Assembly (NCBI RefSeq): GCF_036263595.1
Contig: NZ_DATAGQ010000151.1
Span: forward strand, 1 to 64,000
Length of the DNA: 64,000 bases
Source: Geminicoccus sp036263595
GTDB taxonomy: Bacteria > Pseudomonadota > Alphaproteobacteria > Geminicoccales > Geminicoccaceae
Reading direction: 5' to 3'
Shown piece by piece: positions 1 to 8,691 of the stretch (position 1 is the first letter of the stretch; every line of letters begins with the position of its first letter). Below the pieces are notes generated by a model. The model saw nothing but the letters and a program-made list of their open reading frames with translations. It was not told where the DNA came from and searched no databases. Both the position numbers and the translations under genes were made by a program.

Positions 1-2
1 CA

Positions 3-1409
3 AGGACGGCCCAGACCCGCAGCGACGAGCGGCGTGTCCTGGACATCGTGACCGAGGGATCGCCCGGCACGACGCTCGACCTCGGCCTCCTGGTCCAGAC
101 CCCGGTCTGGAAGCCCACCTGGCGCCTGCTCCTGGATGGTCCGGCCGCGCGCATCCAGGGCTGGGCCGTGGTCGACAACCGCACCGGCCATGATTGGCAG
201 GGCGTGCAGCTCACCCTCGTGGACGGTGATGCCGACACCCTGCGCCAGGAGCTTGCCCGTACCTGGTTCGTGGAGCGCCCGACCGTGCCGGTGCTGCCAG
301 ACGGCGGTGTGGGGCCGATGGCACGTGAGTTCGGTGCGGAGCGCGGCGCAAAGGTCGCTGCGCTGGCAGCGCCGGAACTTATGAACGACGAGGGTCGGGC
401 GCTGTCGTCCGAGGCGGCGCCCGTCATGGAAGCCACCGGCACCGAATCGGACCTCGCGACCACCTTCACCATCGACGGCAGGCTGGACGTGGCGGATGAC
501 GGCAGCCTGATGGTGCCGCTGCTCTACCGGCCGGTTCCGGCCGAGAGGATCGCCTTCGTGCCGGGGAGCGGTACCGGGGGTGCGCCGCAAAGCGCCATCC
601 GCCTGACCAACGATACCGGCCAGACCTTGCCCAGCGGCATCGTGACGGTGATGGACACGACGGGCGGACCGGCCCCGACCCATGTCGGCGATGCGGTGCT
701 GCCCACGATCCCGCAAGGGTCCCAGCGTCGGCTGGCGTTCGGGGCGGACCGCAAGATCAGCTACGCGATCGACCAGGACGATACCCGCGAGGTGCGCACG
801 CTGGCGCTGGCAGACGGCGTCCTGACCCTTACCGTCGCGGAGCGGCAGGCCCGCCGCTGGGCCTTCAGGAGCGATGACGACCAGCCCCGCCAGCTGGAGG
901 TGGAGGCCTGGGTGCCGGCCGGCGCACAACCGGTCGCACCCGCCGACCCGCGGCGCGACGGCAGCCTCTGGTACGTGACGGGCGAGCTTCCCGCGCGCGG
1001 CGAGACCTCGCTCGAGCTCGTGACCGAGCTGCCGATCGAGGAACGCTTCGTGCTGTCGCCCGACGAGACCCTCGACACGATCCTGGCAGCGCGCGGGCTC
1101 ACCATTCCCGATTCCTGGAGAGCCAGGCTTGCCGAGATCGGTGCCCTGGCCGCACGCCGTGCCGATGCGGAACGCCGGCTCGCCCAGCTCGCGGAGGAGC
1201 GGGCGGGCATCGTGGCGGAGCAGGAGCGGGTCCGGGCCAATCTCGAATCGGTGAGCGAGGCCGGACCGTTGCGGGAACGCTGGCTGACCGAGCTCGGCAG
1301 CCAGGAGGATCGCCTGGCGGCGATCGAGCAGGAGCGGCGCCAGGTGGTGGTGCAGCGCGACGAGGCTGCCGCCGCCTTGCGCGCGGTGGTGACGGAGCTG
1401 CGTCGATGA
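3..1409 (+). CDS. DUF4139 domain protein, C-terminal part (5' end outside window)
   Basis: The frame is open from base 3 to the stop at 1407-1409 (468 residues), so the true start lies left of the window. A GTG at 48 could start translation but would cut into the conserved region. Early in the frame comes a DUF4139-type signature, an aromatic/Trp-Lys-Pro-Thr-Trp stretch followed by VVDNRTGHDW, as in the mucoidy-inhibitor A-like family, whose biochemical role is poorly defined. The last 95 or so residues are rich in Ala, Glu, Gln and Arg and look like a coiled coil. The stop overlaps the start of the next gene (ATGA), so the two are probably co-transcribed. Confidence 0.7.
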   Translation, partial: RTAQTRSDERRVLDIVTEGSPGTTLDLGLLVQTPVWKPTWRLLLDGPAARIQGWAVVDNRTGHDWQGVQLTLVDGDADTLRQELARTWFVERPTVPVLPDGGVGPMAREFGAERGAKVAALAAPELMNDEGRALSSEAAPVMEATGTESDLATTFTIDGRLDVADDGSLMVPLLYRPVPAERIAFVPGSGTGGAPQSAIRLTNDTGQTLPSGIVTVMDTTGGPAPTHVGDAVLPTIPQGSQRRLAFGADRKISYAIDQDDTREVRTLALADGVLTLTVAERQARRWAFRSDDDQPRQLEVEAWVPAGAQPVAPADPRRDGSLWYVTGELPARGETSLELVTELPIEERFVLSPDETLDTILAARGLTIPDSWRARLAEIGALAARRADAERRLAQLAEERAGIVAEQERVRANLESVSEAGPLRERWLTELGSQEDRLAAIEQERRQVVVQRDEAAAALRAVVTELRR

Positions 1410-2146
1410 GTACCTCTAGCAAGGCCGAGAAGCCCGACCGCATGGCGCTCGCGCGCGATGCGCTGGCCGACAGCGACGTGTTCGGCTCGCTGTACGACGA
1501 GGACATCGAGAAGCTGGTGCCGCTGGGCCGGCTGGTCCACGTGCCGGCCGGGCGCATGATCTTCCAGAAGGGCGACCGGGCCGACTGCCTGATGATCGTC
1601 GTGTCCGGCCGAATCCGGATCGGCACGGTCGGGCTGGACGGCCGCGAGGTCATGCTCAACCTGGTCGAGAACGGGGAAGTATTCGGCGAGATCGGCGTGC
1701 TCGACGGCAAGCACCGTTCGGCCGATGCCGCCGCCTTGAGCGACTGCGAGCTGTTCGTGCTGGACCGCGCCCGGGTGATGGAGTTCCTGGAGGGCCATCC
1801 GCACACGGCGATCCGACTGATCGGCATCCTGTGCGAGCGCCTGCGCCACTCGACCGAGCTGATCGAGGACACGATGCTGCTGGGCATGGAGCAGCGCGTG
1901 GCGAAGACCTTGCTCCGGATCGGCCGGCGCTACGGGATCGAACGCAACGGCGTCGTCCGCATCGAGAACGGCCTCAGCCAGCGCGACCTTGGCTCGTTCG
2001 CCGGCCTTGCCCGCGAAAACGTCAACCGCCAGATGCGCTCGTTCAAGGAGCGTGGCCTGATCGAGGTCGACCACGGCGTGATCATCCTCAAGAACGTGCG
2101 GGCCCTGCAGGCGATCGCCGCCCCCACGGGTGACCGGGTCGGCTGA
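1406..2146 (+). CDS. Crp/Fnr family transcriptional regulator
   Basis: 246 residues. The N-terminal half is a cyclic-nucleotide-binding beta roll with the phosphate-cassette pattern FGEIGVLDGKHRSA: a Glu followed ten residues later by Arg-Ser, as in cAMP-binding Crp proteins. There is no N-terminal cysteine cluster, so it is not an iron-sulfur Fnr. The C-terminal half is a winged helix-turn-helix with the recognition region LSQRDLGSFAGLARENVNRQ. It probably binds DNA as a dimer in response to a nucleotide. A class III cyclase lies 15 kb downstream, but a link is only inference. The start overlaps the upstream stop by 4 nt. Confidence 0.88.
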   Translation: MSTSSKAEKPDRMALARDALADSDVFGSLYDEDIEKLVPLGRLVHVPAGRMIFQKGDRADCLMIVVSGRIRIGTVGLDGREVMLNLVENGEVFGEIGVLDGKHRSADAAALSDCELFVLDRARVMEFLEGHPHTAIRLIGILCERLRHSTELIEDTMLLGMEQRVAKTLLRIGRRYGIERNGVVRIENGLSQRDLGSFAGLARENVNRQMRSFKERGLIEVDHGVIILKNVRALQAIAAPTGDRVG

Positions 2147-2251
2147 CCCGGCCGGTCGGAACCCGGTCCCTCATAGGCGGTTCCCGGTCCATGAGTGCGG
2201 CAAGGCACAGATATGCCCGGCCGCGATCTTCATGTGGATGGGAGTACAGAC

Positions 2252-3424
2252 ATGCGGGCGCTGCGATGGCATGCGCGGAACGACATCCGCTGCGATACCG
2301 TTCCCGATCCCAAGATCGAGCATCCCCGCGATGCTGTCATCAAGGTCACGACCTGCGCCATCTGCGGCTCTGACCTCCATCTGTTCGACGGCTTCATGCC
2401 CGGCATGGAATCCGGCGACATCATGGGCCACGAGTTCATGGGTGAGGTCATCGACGTCGGCTCGGAGGCCAAGAGCGCGCTGAAGGTCGGCGACCGGATC
2501 GTCGTGCCGTTCACGATCATCTGCGGCGAGTGCGACCAGTGCAAGCGCGGCAACTTCTCGGTCTGCGAGCGCTCCAACCGCAACAAGAACATCGCGGACA
2601 AGCTGTTCGGTCATACGACCGCCGGTCTGTTCGGCTACACGCACCTCACCGGCGGCTACCCGGGCGGTCAGGCCGAGTACGTCCGCGTGCCCTTTGCCGA
2701 CAAGACGCACGTGAAGGTGCCGAGCAGCCTGACCGACGAACAGGTCCTGTTCCTGGGCGACATCTTCCCGACCGGCTGGCAGGCGGCGGTCGCGTGCGAC
2801 ATTGAGCCGACCGACACGGTGGCCATCTGGGGTGCCGGTCCAGTCGGCCAGTTCGCCATCCGCAGCGCCGTCCTTCTCGGCGCGAAACAAGTCGTAGCGA
2901 TCGACAACGTGCCCGAGCGCCTGGACATGGCGAAGGCGGGTGGTGCGATCACCATCAACTTCGACAATGAGAGCGTGGTCGAGCGGCTGAACGAGCTGAC
3001 CCAGGGCAAGGGCCCGGAGAAGTGCATCGACGCCGTCGGCATGGAGGCGCATGCCACCGCCACGATCGATTCGATGTACGACCGCGCCAAGCAGGCGGTG
3101 ATGCTGGAAAGCGACCGACCGCACGTGTTGCGCGAGATGATGTATGTGTGCCGCCCGGCCGGCATCCTGTCGATCCCGGGCGTTTATGGCGGGCTGATCG
3201 ACAAGGTCCCGTTCGGCATGGTCATGAACAAGGGCCTGACCATCCGCACCGGCCAGACGCACGTGAACCGCTGGACCGACGACCTCCTGCGCCGCATCGA
3301 GGAGGGTCAGATCGACCCGAGCTTCGTGATCACCCACACGGTCGGCCTCGAGCAGGGCCCTGAGATGTACAAGACGTTCCGCGAGAAGCAGGACGGCTGC
3401 ATCAAGGTCGTGCTCAAGCCCTGA
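2252..3424 (+). CDS. zinc-dependent alcohol dehydrogenase (MDR superfamily)
   Basis: 390 residues from ATG 2252, preceded by GGGAG about eight bases upstream; a longer frame from 2195 adds an unconserved leader. The catalytic zinc site is visible as C38 (CGSDLH) and the G-H60-E61 motif. The structural zinc site is C91, C94, C97 and C105. The NAD(P)-binding Rossmann loop is GAGPVGQFA. The overall form resembles formaldehyde/glutathione-independent and threonine-type dehydrogenases in which a small membrane protein gene follows. The substrate cannot be assigned from sequence. The next gene starts 11 nt later, suggesting one transcript. Confidence 0.85.
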   Translation: MRALRWHARNDIRCDTVPDPKIEHPRDAVIKVTTCAICGSDLHLFDGFMPGMESGDIMGHEFMGEVIDVGSEAKSALKVGDRIVVPFTIICGECDQCKRGNFSVCERSNRNKNIADKLFGHTTAGLFGYTHLTGGYPGGQAEYVRVPFADKTHVKVPSSLTDEQVLFLGDIFPTGWQAAVACDIEPTDTVAIWGAGPVGQFAIRSAVLLGAKQVVAIDNVPERLDMAKAGGAITINFDNESVVERLNELTQGKGPEKCIDAVGMEAHATATIDSMYDRAKQAVMLESDRPHVLREMMYVCRPAGILSIPGVYGGLIDKVPFGMVMNKGLTIRTGQTHVNRWTDDLLRRIEEGQIDPSFVITHTVGLEQGPEMYKTFREKQDGCIKVVLKP

Positions 3425-3435
3425 GGAGCATCGCC

Positions 3436-4110
3436 ATGACCAACCACTATGTCTCGTCGTCATCGACGCATGCGCTGGCCCAGGGACTGGGATGGTTCAG
3501 CATCGGCCTGGGGCTGGCTCAACTATTGGCCCCGCGCCGGCTGGCCACGTCCCTTGGGATGGATGAGCATAGCGGCCTGATCCAGGCCTATGGCGCGCGC
3601 GAGATCGCGACCGGCATCGGGATCCTCACCCAGAGCGACCCGACGCCCTGGATCTGGGGCCGGGTCGGCGGCGACGTGCTCGACCTCGCCACCCTGGCCG
3701 CAGCCGTTCCGAACAATCCGAGGAAGGGCAACGCCCTGATGGCGATGATGGCGGTCGCCGGCGTCGCCGCCCTCGACGTCATCTGCGCCCAGGAACTTGC
3801 CGCCCATCGGCAGGACCAGCAGCGCCGCCGGACTTACCGGGACTACAGCAACCGGAGCGGGATGCCGCGGCCCATCGCCGAGATGCGCGGTGCCGCCCGC
3901 GACTTCGAGGTGCCCAAGGACATGCGGATCCCCGAGCTGCTGCGTCCCTGGACGAGCGGCAACCCGGTCCCGAACGACAACAGGGCCGCGTCATCGTCGG
4001 AGACGACGACCAGCACCGGCGTCACCGTGGGGCAGCCGTCACCGTCCGGCCTGAAGCCGCAGCTTTCCAGCGCCCAGACGGTGAAGACCGCCCATCAGAC
4101 GGTGACGTAG
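3436..4110 (+). CDS. small integral membrane protein of unknown function
   Basis: 224 residues starting at ATG 3436 after a GAGGAG ribosome-binding site. Three or four hydrophobic segments lie in residues 10-125, with the conserved-looking stretch YGAREIATGIGILTQ and WIWGRVGGDVLDL. The last 90 residues are polar and end in a Ser/Thr-rich tail. Proteins of this shape occur next to zinc alcohol dehydrogenases and SRPBCC-type cyclase/dehydrase proteins in alphaproteobacteria; no enzymatic motif is visible. The 3' end overlaps the oppositely oriented isomerase gene by 16 nt. Confidence 0.7.
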   Translation: MTNHYVSSSSTHALAQGLGWFSIGLGLAQLLAPRRLATSLGMDEHSGLIQAYGAREIATGIGILTQSDPTPWIWGRVGGDVLDLATLAAAVPNNPRKGNALMAMMAVAGVAALDVICAQELAAHRQDQQRRRTYRDYSNRSGMPRPIAEMRGAARDFEVPKDMRIPELLRPWTSGNPVPNDNRAASSSETTTSTGVTVGQPSPSGLKPQLSSAQTVKTAHQTVT

Positions 4111-5003
4111 GGCCGCCAGTAGTCGGCCGACTGCTTCAGCGCCTCGATCACCGTGCTGTCGGTCGGCTCGCGCTCGCGGAACGAGAACTCGAAGACCAGC
4201 TCGTTGTCCTTGCCGCCGCCACGCCGGATCGCTTCTAAGAGCGGCTCCGGCGTGATGCGGCCCTTGGCATTGTTCTCAGGGGTGAATGGCCGGTGGCCGC
4301 CCTTGTCCATCGAGCTCTGCTTGATGTGGATCACCGGGCTGTCGGCCGCCAGCGCCTCGGCGATGGCATAGGGCTCGTAGTCGCGCGGATCCTTCGACGT
4401 GATGTCGCCATGGTCGATGTCCGCGCAGATCTTGAAGGGCAGCGGCATGTCCTTCTCGACCAGGGCCTGGATGCGCCTGGTTTCCGGTAGAGTGTGACCG
4501 AACTCGCGCCGGATCGACATGTGCTCCCACATCAGGAACGAGAGCCCGCGGTCCTTGGCGACGTGGGCAAGGTCGCGCCAGTCGCCGATGACGCGCTCCA
4601 GAACCGCCGCACGCCGGCTCTCGTCGGCGTCGTCGGCATAGGTCATGATCGCAAGCAGCGTGCCGGTGCCTCGCGCGCCCAGGTCCGCTGAGATCTCGAT
4701 CCACGTCTTCAGCCAGTTCTTCCACCATGCCCGCACATCCGGGTCGGGATGGCCGATATGGTTGACGCGGGTATAGGCCCCGGAGAAGGTGGTAGTGATC
4801 GTGGCGCCGTTCTTCTCGAGCGCCTGGACGTAGCGGCGGACGAAGCTCGCCTGCAGGGCGGCCGGCCAGGCCGGGTCCAGGAACTCGGGCGTGAGCTGGA
4901 TGCGGCTCATGCCGATCTCCTGCGCGATCGTCCCGACCAGCGCTTCGGGCTCGACGATCCGGTTGATGGCGAAGTTCGTGTTCAGTCCCAGCGTGTAGCC
5001 CAT
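4095..5003 (-). CDS. sugar phosphate isomerase/epimerase (xylose isomerase-like TIM barrel)
   Basis: 302 residues from ATG 5003, preceded by a GGGAGAGG ribosome-binding site; a longer frame to 5153 runs into the promoter region and was not used. The sequence has the features of AP-endonuclease-2-like TIM barrels: an N-terminal LGLNTNFAINRI strand, acidic and histidine metal-ligand candidates (MWEHM, CADIDHGD, HIKQSS) and a late FEFSF strand. The family includes EryC-type tetrulose-phosphate epimerases and hexulose epimerases. It diverges from the ABC transporter/kinase operon across a 212-bp promoter region, so it probably belongs to the same pathway. The substrate is inferred, not shown. Confidence 0.82.
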   Translation of the reverse strand: MGYTLGLNTNFAINRIVEPEALVGTIAQEIGMSRIQLTPEFLDPAWPAALQASFVRRYVQALEKNGATITTTFSGAYTRVNHIGHPDPDVRAWWKNWLKTWIEISADLGARGTGTLLAIMTYADDADESRRAAVLERVIGDWRDLAHVAKDRGLSFLMWEHMSIRREFGHTLPETRRIQALVEKDMPLPFKICADIDHGDITSKDPRDYEPYAIAEALAADSPVIHIKQSSMDKGGHRPFTPENNAKGRITPEPLLEAIRRGGGKDNELVFEFSFREREPTDSTVIEALKQSADYWRPYVTV

Positions 5004-5124
5004 CCTGCCTCTCCCGCCGCGACCGGACATGGCGTCCGGCGTCGATCTCGCCGCCTCGATGGACCAATGACGTTCGTGCGGCAAGCGCGGCTGGCTGTTG
5101 CCAAACGAGTCCCGCGATCCAAGC

Positions 5125-5153
5125 TTGACAGTACGCGTTTGCGAATACCTCAT
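5125..5153 (+). promoter_or_regulatory. candidate promoter of the alditol uptake operon
   Basis: A perfect -35 box TTGACA lies at 5125-5130 in the divergent gap. The -10 region 17 bases further (CCTCAT) is poor, so activation by a regulator or a different sigma factor may be needed. The adjacent palindrome overlaps the -10/start region. Confidence 0.4.
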
Positions 5154-5185
5154 GTGCGAAAGCGAGCATTAGCTCGCCACATGAG
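5149..5185. promoter_or_regulatory. palindromic operator candidate between divergent catabolic genes
   Basis: Outer arms CTCATGTG (5149-5156) and CACATGAG (5178-5185) are exact reverse complements. Inner arms GCGAGC (5162-5167) and GCTCGC (5172-5177) are also exact, around a 4-nt ATTA centre, with five unpaired bases on the left only. The site sits between the isomerase and the ABC permease genes and overlaps the likely -10 region, as expected for a repressor site. No regulator gene is adjacent. Confidence 0.5.
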
Positions 5186-5215
5186 AAAACGTTACAGGGT
5201 TGGGCTTTCGGCGAG

Positions 5216-6136
5216 ATGGCCAGTAGTTTGACCGCAACCAGCCGCGCCTCCGGCAGGCGTTCCTGGCTGCCAAGATGGCTCACCGCCGAATCCGCATTCG
5301 GGTGGCTCATTCCTGTCGTGGCACTCCTGCTGGTGTTCGGCGTCTATCCGTTGCTCTACAGCGTCTGGCTGAGCTTGCAGGAGCGGTCGCGGGCAACCCG
5401 GCAGTTCGAGTTCGTCGGCTTGAAGCAATGGGCGCAGGCGCTGGCTGATTCGAGGACCTGGGATTCCTTCCAGGTCACCCTCACCTACACGCTGGGCTGC
5501 CTGGCCATTCAGGTCGTGCTCGGCATGGCGATCGCGCTGCTGCTCGACACCGACCGGCGCGGCTACGGCCTGCTGCGCTCCCTGATGACCCTGCCGCTCG
5601 TGGTGCCCCCGGCGGTCACGGGCTTGATGTTCCTCCTCATGGAGGACGCGCAGTTCGGGGTGCTGTCCTATTATCTGAAGCTGTTCGGCATCATCGACCC
5701 GAGCAACCCGCTGCTGGCCAACAGCAGCACGGCGTTACTCGGCGTCATGATCGCCGACATCTGGCAGTGGACGCCCTTCATGGTGCTGATCTTCATGGCT
5801 GGGCTGCGCGCCTTGCCGAAGGAGCCCTACGAGGCAGCGGCCATCGATGGCGCCTCGGCGATCCAGGCCTTCCGGATGATCACCTTGCCCCTTCTGGGCC
5901 GCGTGATCGCGGTGGCCGTCCTGATCCGCTCGATCGACCTGTTCCGCATCTACGACTACATCTACGTGATGACCAGCGGCGGCCCCGGCACGGACACCGA
6001 AACCCTTTCCTTCTATGCCGGCCGACTGTTTACCCTGGCGAACTTTCCTTATGCGGCGACGCTGGCCCTGCTGGTCCTCATCTCGCTGAACGTGATCGCC
6101 TCGATCTTCATCAAGATCTTCAAGGTGCGGTTCTGA
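5216..6136 (+). CDS. ABC transporter permease, CUT1 sugar/polyol type (first subunit)
   Basis: 306 residues with six predicted membrane helices. The cytoplasmic EAA loop near residues 200-225 reads PYEAAAIDGASAIQAF, the standard contact site for an ATPase subunit. Like MalF/UgpA-type permeases, it should form half of an inner-membrane channel for a carbohydrate or polyol. It is the first gene of an operon continuing through the second permease (1-nt overlap TGATG), the binding protein and the catabolic enzymes. No ATP-binding subunit is encoded nearby. Confidence 0.9.
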   Translation: MASSLTATSRASGRRSWLPRWLTAESAFGWLIPVVALLLVFGVYPLLYSVWLSLQERSRATRQFEFVGLKQWAQALADSRTWDSFQVTLTYTLGCLAIQVVLGMAIALLLDTDRRGYGLLRSLMTLPLVVPPAVTGLMFLLMEDAQFGVLSYYLKLFGIIDPSNPLLANSSTALLGVMIADIWQWTPFMVLIFMAGLRALPKEPYEAAAIDGASAIQAFRMITLPLLGRVIAVAVLIRSIDLFRIYDYIYVMTSGGPGTDTETLSFYAGRLFTLANFPYAATLALLVLISLNVIASIFIKIFKVRF

Positions 6137-7026
6137 TGCGACCCAACCCTGCCCTCGGCATCCTGCGCGACGTGTGCGCCTGGGTGATCGTGCTGCTGTT
6201 CGTGTTCCCGATCTTCTGGTGGATCCTGGCCTCGTTCAAACCCTACACGGCCATCTTCAACACCACGCCGGTCTATTGGGGATTCGAGCCGACCCTGGAC
6301 AACTATCGGGTGACGCTGGGCGGGGTGAACCGTCTGGCTCTGGTGACCGACGAGGGTGCGGCGGGAACGGTCGCCGGCGGTGGCAGCTCGTACTATTCGA
6401 TCCCCTCCATCATCGACAGCGTGATCGTCGCGGTGGGCTCCACCGCGATCGCGATCGTGCTCGCGACCCTGTGCGCCTACGGCCTGTCCCGCTTCAAGTT
6501 TCGCGGCCAGCAGTCGTTCGTGTTCTGGATCCTGTCCCAGCGCATGATGCCGCCGATCGCGATCGCTATCCCGATCTTCTTCATGTTCCGCGACATGGGC
6601 CTGCGCGACACCCATGTCGGCCTGATCCTGGCGCACACCCTGATCAACCTGCCGATCGCGGTCCTGTTGATGAAGAGCTTCCTGGACGACGTGCCGGTCG
6701 ATCTCGACCAGCAGGCCATGATCGACGGGGCCACACGCTGGCAGACCTTCTGGCTTGTCGTGATGCCGCTGGTCAAAGGCGGGCTCGCAGCCACCGCCGT
6801 GCTGTGCTTCATCTTCTCCTGGACCGAGTTCCTGCTGAGCCTGCAGCTCACCAACCAGATCCGCACGATCCCGGTGAAGATCTCGACCTTCGTCACATCG
6901 ACCGGCACCGAATGGGGCTTCATCACCGCCCTTGGCAGCGCAGCCCTGGTGCCAAGTTTCATCTTCATCATCCTGGTGCAAAAGCACCTGGTGCGCGGGC
7001 TAACGCTCGGCTCGCTGAAGGACTGA
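6136..7026 (+). CDS. ABC transporter permease, CUT1 sugar/polyol type (second subunit)
   Basis: 296 residues from ATG 6136, which shares one base with the preceding stop. It has a MalG-like N-terminal helix (VIVLLFVFPIFWWILASF), five further helices and an EAA loop DLDQQAMIDGATRWQTF. A periplasmic Gly/Ser-rich insertion (about residues 58-85) between helices 1 and 2 is longer than usual. It should pair with the upstream permease. The binding-protein gene follows after 54 nt and carries its own strong ribosome-binding site. Confidence 0.9.
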   Translation: MRPNPALGILRDVCAWVIVLLFVFPIFWWILASFKPYTAIFNTTPVYWGFEPTLDNYRVTLGGVNRLALVTDEGAAGTVAGGGSSYYSIPSIIDSVIVAVGSTAIAIVLATLCAYGLSRFKFRGQQSFVFWILSQRMMPPIAIAIPIFFMFRDMGLRDTHVGLILAHTLINLPIAVLLMKSFLDDVPVDLDQQAMIDGATRWQTFWLVVMPLVKGGLAATAVLCFIFSWTEFLLSLQLTNQIRTIPVKISTFVTSTGTEWGFITALGSAALVPSFIFIILVQKHLVRGLTLGSLKD

Positions 7027-7080
7027 CGAGCGATTGCTGCATCGGGAAGCCATTCGACGAATTTCATGGGAGGCAGAAAG

Positions 7081-8607
7081 ATGAGTTTCAGAGAGCACGA
7101 CCGGAAGACGTTCATCGCCGACACGTGCGGCGACTTCGCCGCGCGGCGGATCAGCAAGCGCGATTTCATCCGCAAGCTGGGCATTGCCGGCGTCGGCCTG
7201 TCCGGCTTCGGCGCCGCGATGCTGGGCGGCGGCCGGCCCTTCCGTGGCCTCGACTTCGGCAACCCGGCCTTCGCGCAGGCGGGCCCCGACGAGGCGATGA
7301 TGCAGTGGCTGTCCGAGGTCGGTAAGGCCTATTCGGGCACCACCATCCGCTACACGTCCGAGGCGACGCCGCCCACGATCGTGGCGAACCAGCTGGCCAA
7401 GGAAGAGTTCACCAAGGCCACCGGCATCAACGTCGAGATCGAGATCGTGCCGCTGGAGCAGGTGCTGCAGAAGGCGACCCTGGACATCCAGGGCCAGCTC
7501 GGCACCTACGACCTGTATTATCTCGACCAGTCCTGGATGGCGACGTTCTCCGAGGACATGGAAAACCCACGCGAATATTACGACGCGCATCCCGACGTCG
7601 CGATGCCGATGTTCGACTGGGACGACTTCAGCAAGCCGCTCCTCGACGGCATCTCGATGTTCGACGGCAAGCTGGTCTCGATCCCTTTCGACATCCCGAT
7701 CTTCATCCTGATGTATCGTCGTGACCTCTACGAGAAGCACGGCCTGAAGGTCCCGACCGACCTCAACGAGTACATGGCCAACGTGAAGGCCATCCAGGCG
7801 GCCGAGCAGAGCAACGGCATCTACGGCACGACCGGCCAGCTCCGCTCCGGCCACTACAGCCTGGAATGCGACTGGACCGCGTGGCTCTGGGGCAATGGCG
7901 GCTCGATCTACGACAAGAACGGGATGTTCTCGGGCGGCGACGAGCAGGGCATCAAGGGCCTGGAGTACCTGGCGGAGATCGCCAAGAACTGCCCGCCGGG
8001 TGCCTTGACCTGGACCTGGGACGGCGAAGGCCAGTCGGTGGCGCAGGGTCTGGCCGGCCAGGTCATCACCTGGGGCGAGTACTTCCCGAGCTTCGACGGC
8101 GCCAACAGCAAGGTCGTCGGCCTGATGGAGGCGGCACCTCCGCCCAAGGCCATCTCGCTGCGCTCGCCCGCCGATGCGGGCTTCAACGAGATCCCGAACG
8201 TCGGCCACCAGGGCGGCTCCGGCCTCGGCCTGTCGAAGTACTCGCAGAACCAAGAAGCGGCCTTCATCTTCATGCAGTGGGCCTGTTCCAAGGACGTGGT
8301 CGGCCGTGGTGCGGTCCTGGGCGGCGGCGCCTCGCCGGTTCGCCTCTCGGCCTTCACCGACCCGCGCACCCTTGCCGCAGCGAAGGTGGGTCCGGGCACG
8401 ACCCGGCACTTCCCGGCGGTCGAGACCACCATCAACACGATGATGGGCTCCGAGCCGGACTTCCCGGCCTGGGCGGAACTGTCGAACAACACGATCCCGG
8501 TCGAGCTCGGCAAGTTCCTGAACGGCCAGTTCAAGAGCCCGCAGGAATGCATGGCGGCGATCAAGCCGGTGGCCGACGAGATGGCGGCGCCGTTCCGCAA
8601 GACCTGA
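7081..8607 (+). CDS. ABC transporter substrate-binding protein, CUT1 family, Tat-like signal
   Basis: 508 residues from ATG 7081, preceded by GGGAGG; an in-frame ATG at 7066 lacks a site. The N-terminus has ARRISKRDFIRKLG followed by a hydrophobic, Gly-rich stretch and an AFAQA cleavage site near residue 60. SKRDFIRK resembles a twin-arginine consensus with Lys-Arg in place of Arg-Arg. The mature part is a two-lobe extracellular solute-binding protein (family 1, sorbitol/mannitol-like) rich in aromatic residues, as polyol and sugar binders are. It would deliver substrate to the two permeases upstream. Two hairpins follow its stop. Confidence 0.88.
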   Translation: MSFREHDRKTFIADTCGDFAARRISKRDFIRKLGIAGVGLSGFGAAMLGGGRPFRGLDFGNPAFAQAGPDEAMMQWLSEVGKAYSGTTIRYTSEATPPTIVANQLAKEEFTKATGINVEIEIVPLEQVLQKATLDIQGQLGTYDLYYLDQSWMATFSEDMENPREYYDAHPDVAMPMFDWDDFSKPLLDGISMFDGKLVSIPFDIPIFILMYRRDLYEKHGLKVPTDLNEYMANVKAIQAAEQSNGIYGTTGQLRSGHYSLECDWTAWLWGNGGSIYDKNGMFSGGDEQGIKGLEYLAEIAKNCPPGALTWTWDGEGQSVAQGLAGQVITWGEYFPSFDGANSKVVGLMEAAPPPKAISLRSPADAGFNEIPNVGHQGGSGLGLSKYSQNQEAAFIFMQWACSKDVVGRGAVLGGGASPVRLSAFTDPRTLAAAKVGPGTTRHFPAVETTINTMMGSEPDFPAWAELSNNTIPVELGKFLNGQFKSPQECMAAIKPVADEMAAPFRKT

Positions 8608-8658
8608 TCTCCAGCATCAGGTCCGTTCCTCATGGTGGCGGGGCAGCGATGCCCCGCC
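8602..8658 (+). promoter_or_regulatory. tandem intercistronic hairpins after the binding-protein gene
   Basis: Hairpin 1 pairs ACCTGAT (8602-8608, covering the stop codon) with ATCAGGT (8616-8622). Hairpin 2 pairs GGCGGGGCA (8637-8645) with TGCCCCGCC (8650-8658) around a GCGA tetraloop. Neither is followed by a T run. In ABC operons such hairpins often block 3' decay so that the binding protein is made in excess over downstream enzymes; that role is inferred here. Confidence 0.5.
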
Positions 8659-8691
8659 GCTTCGTCTGAAGCAGGGGATCCCTTCGCGACC

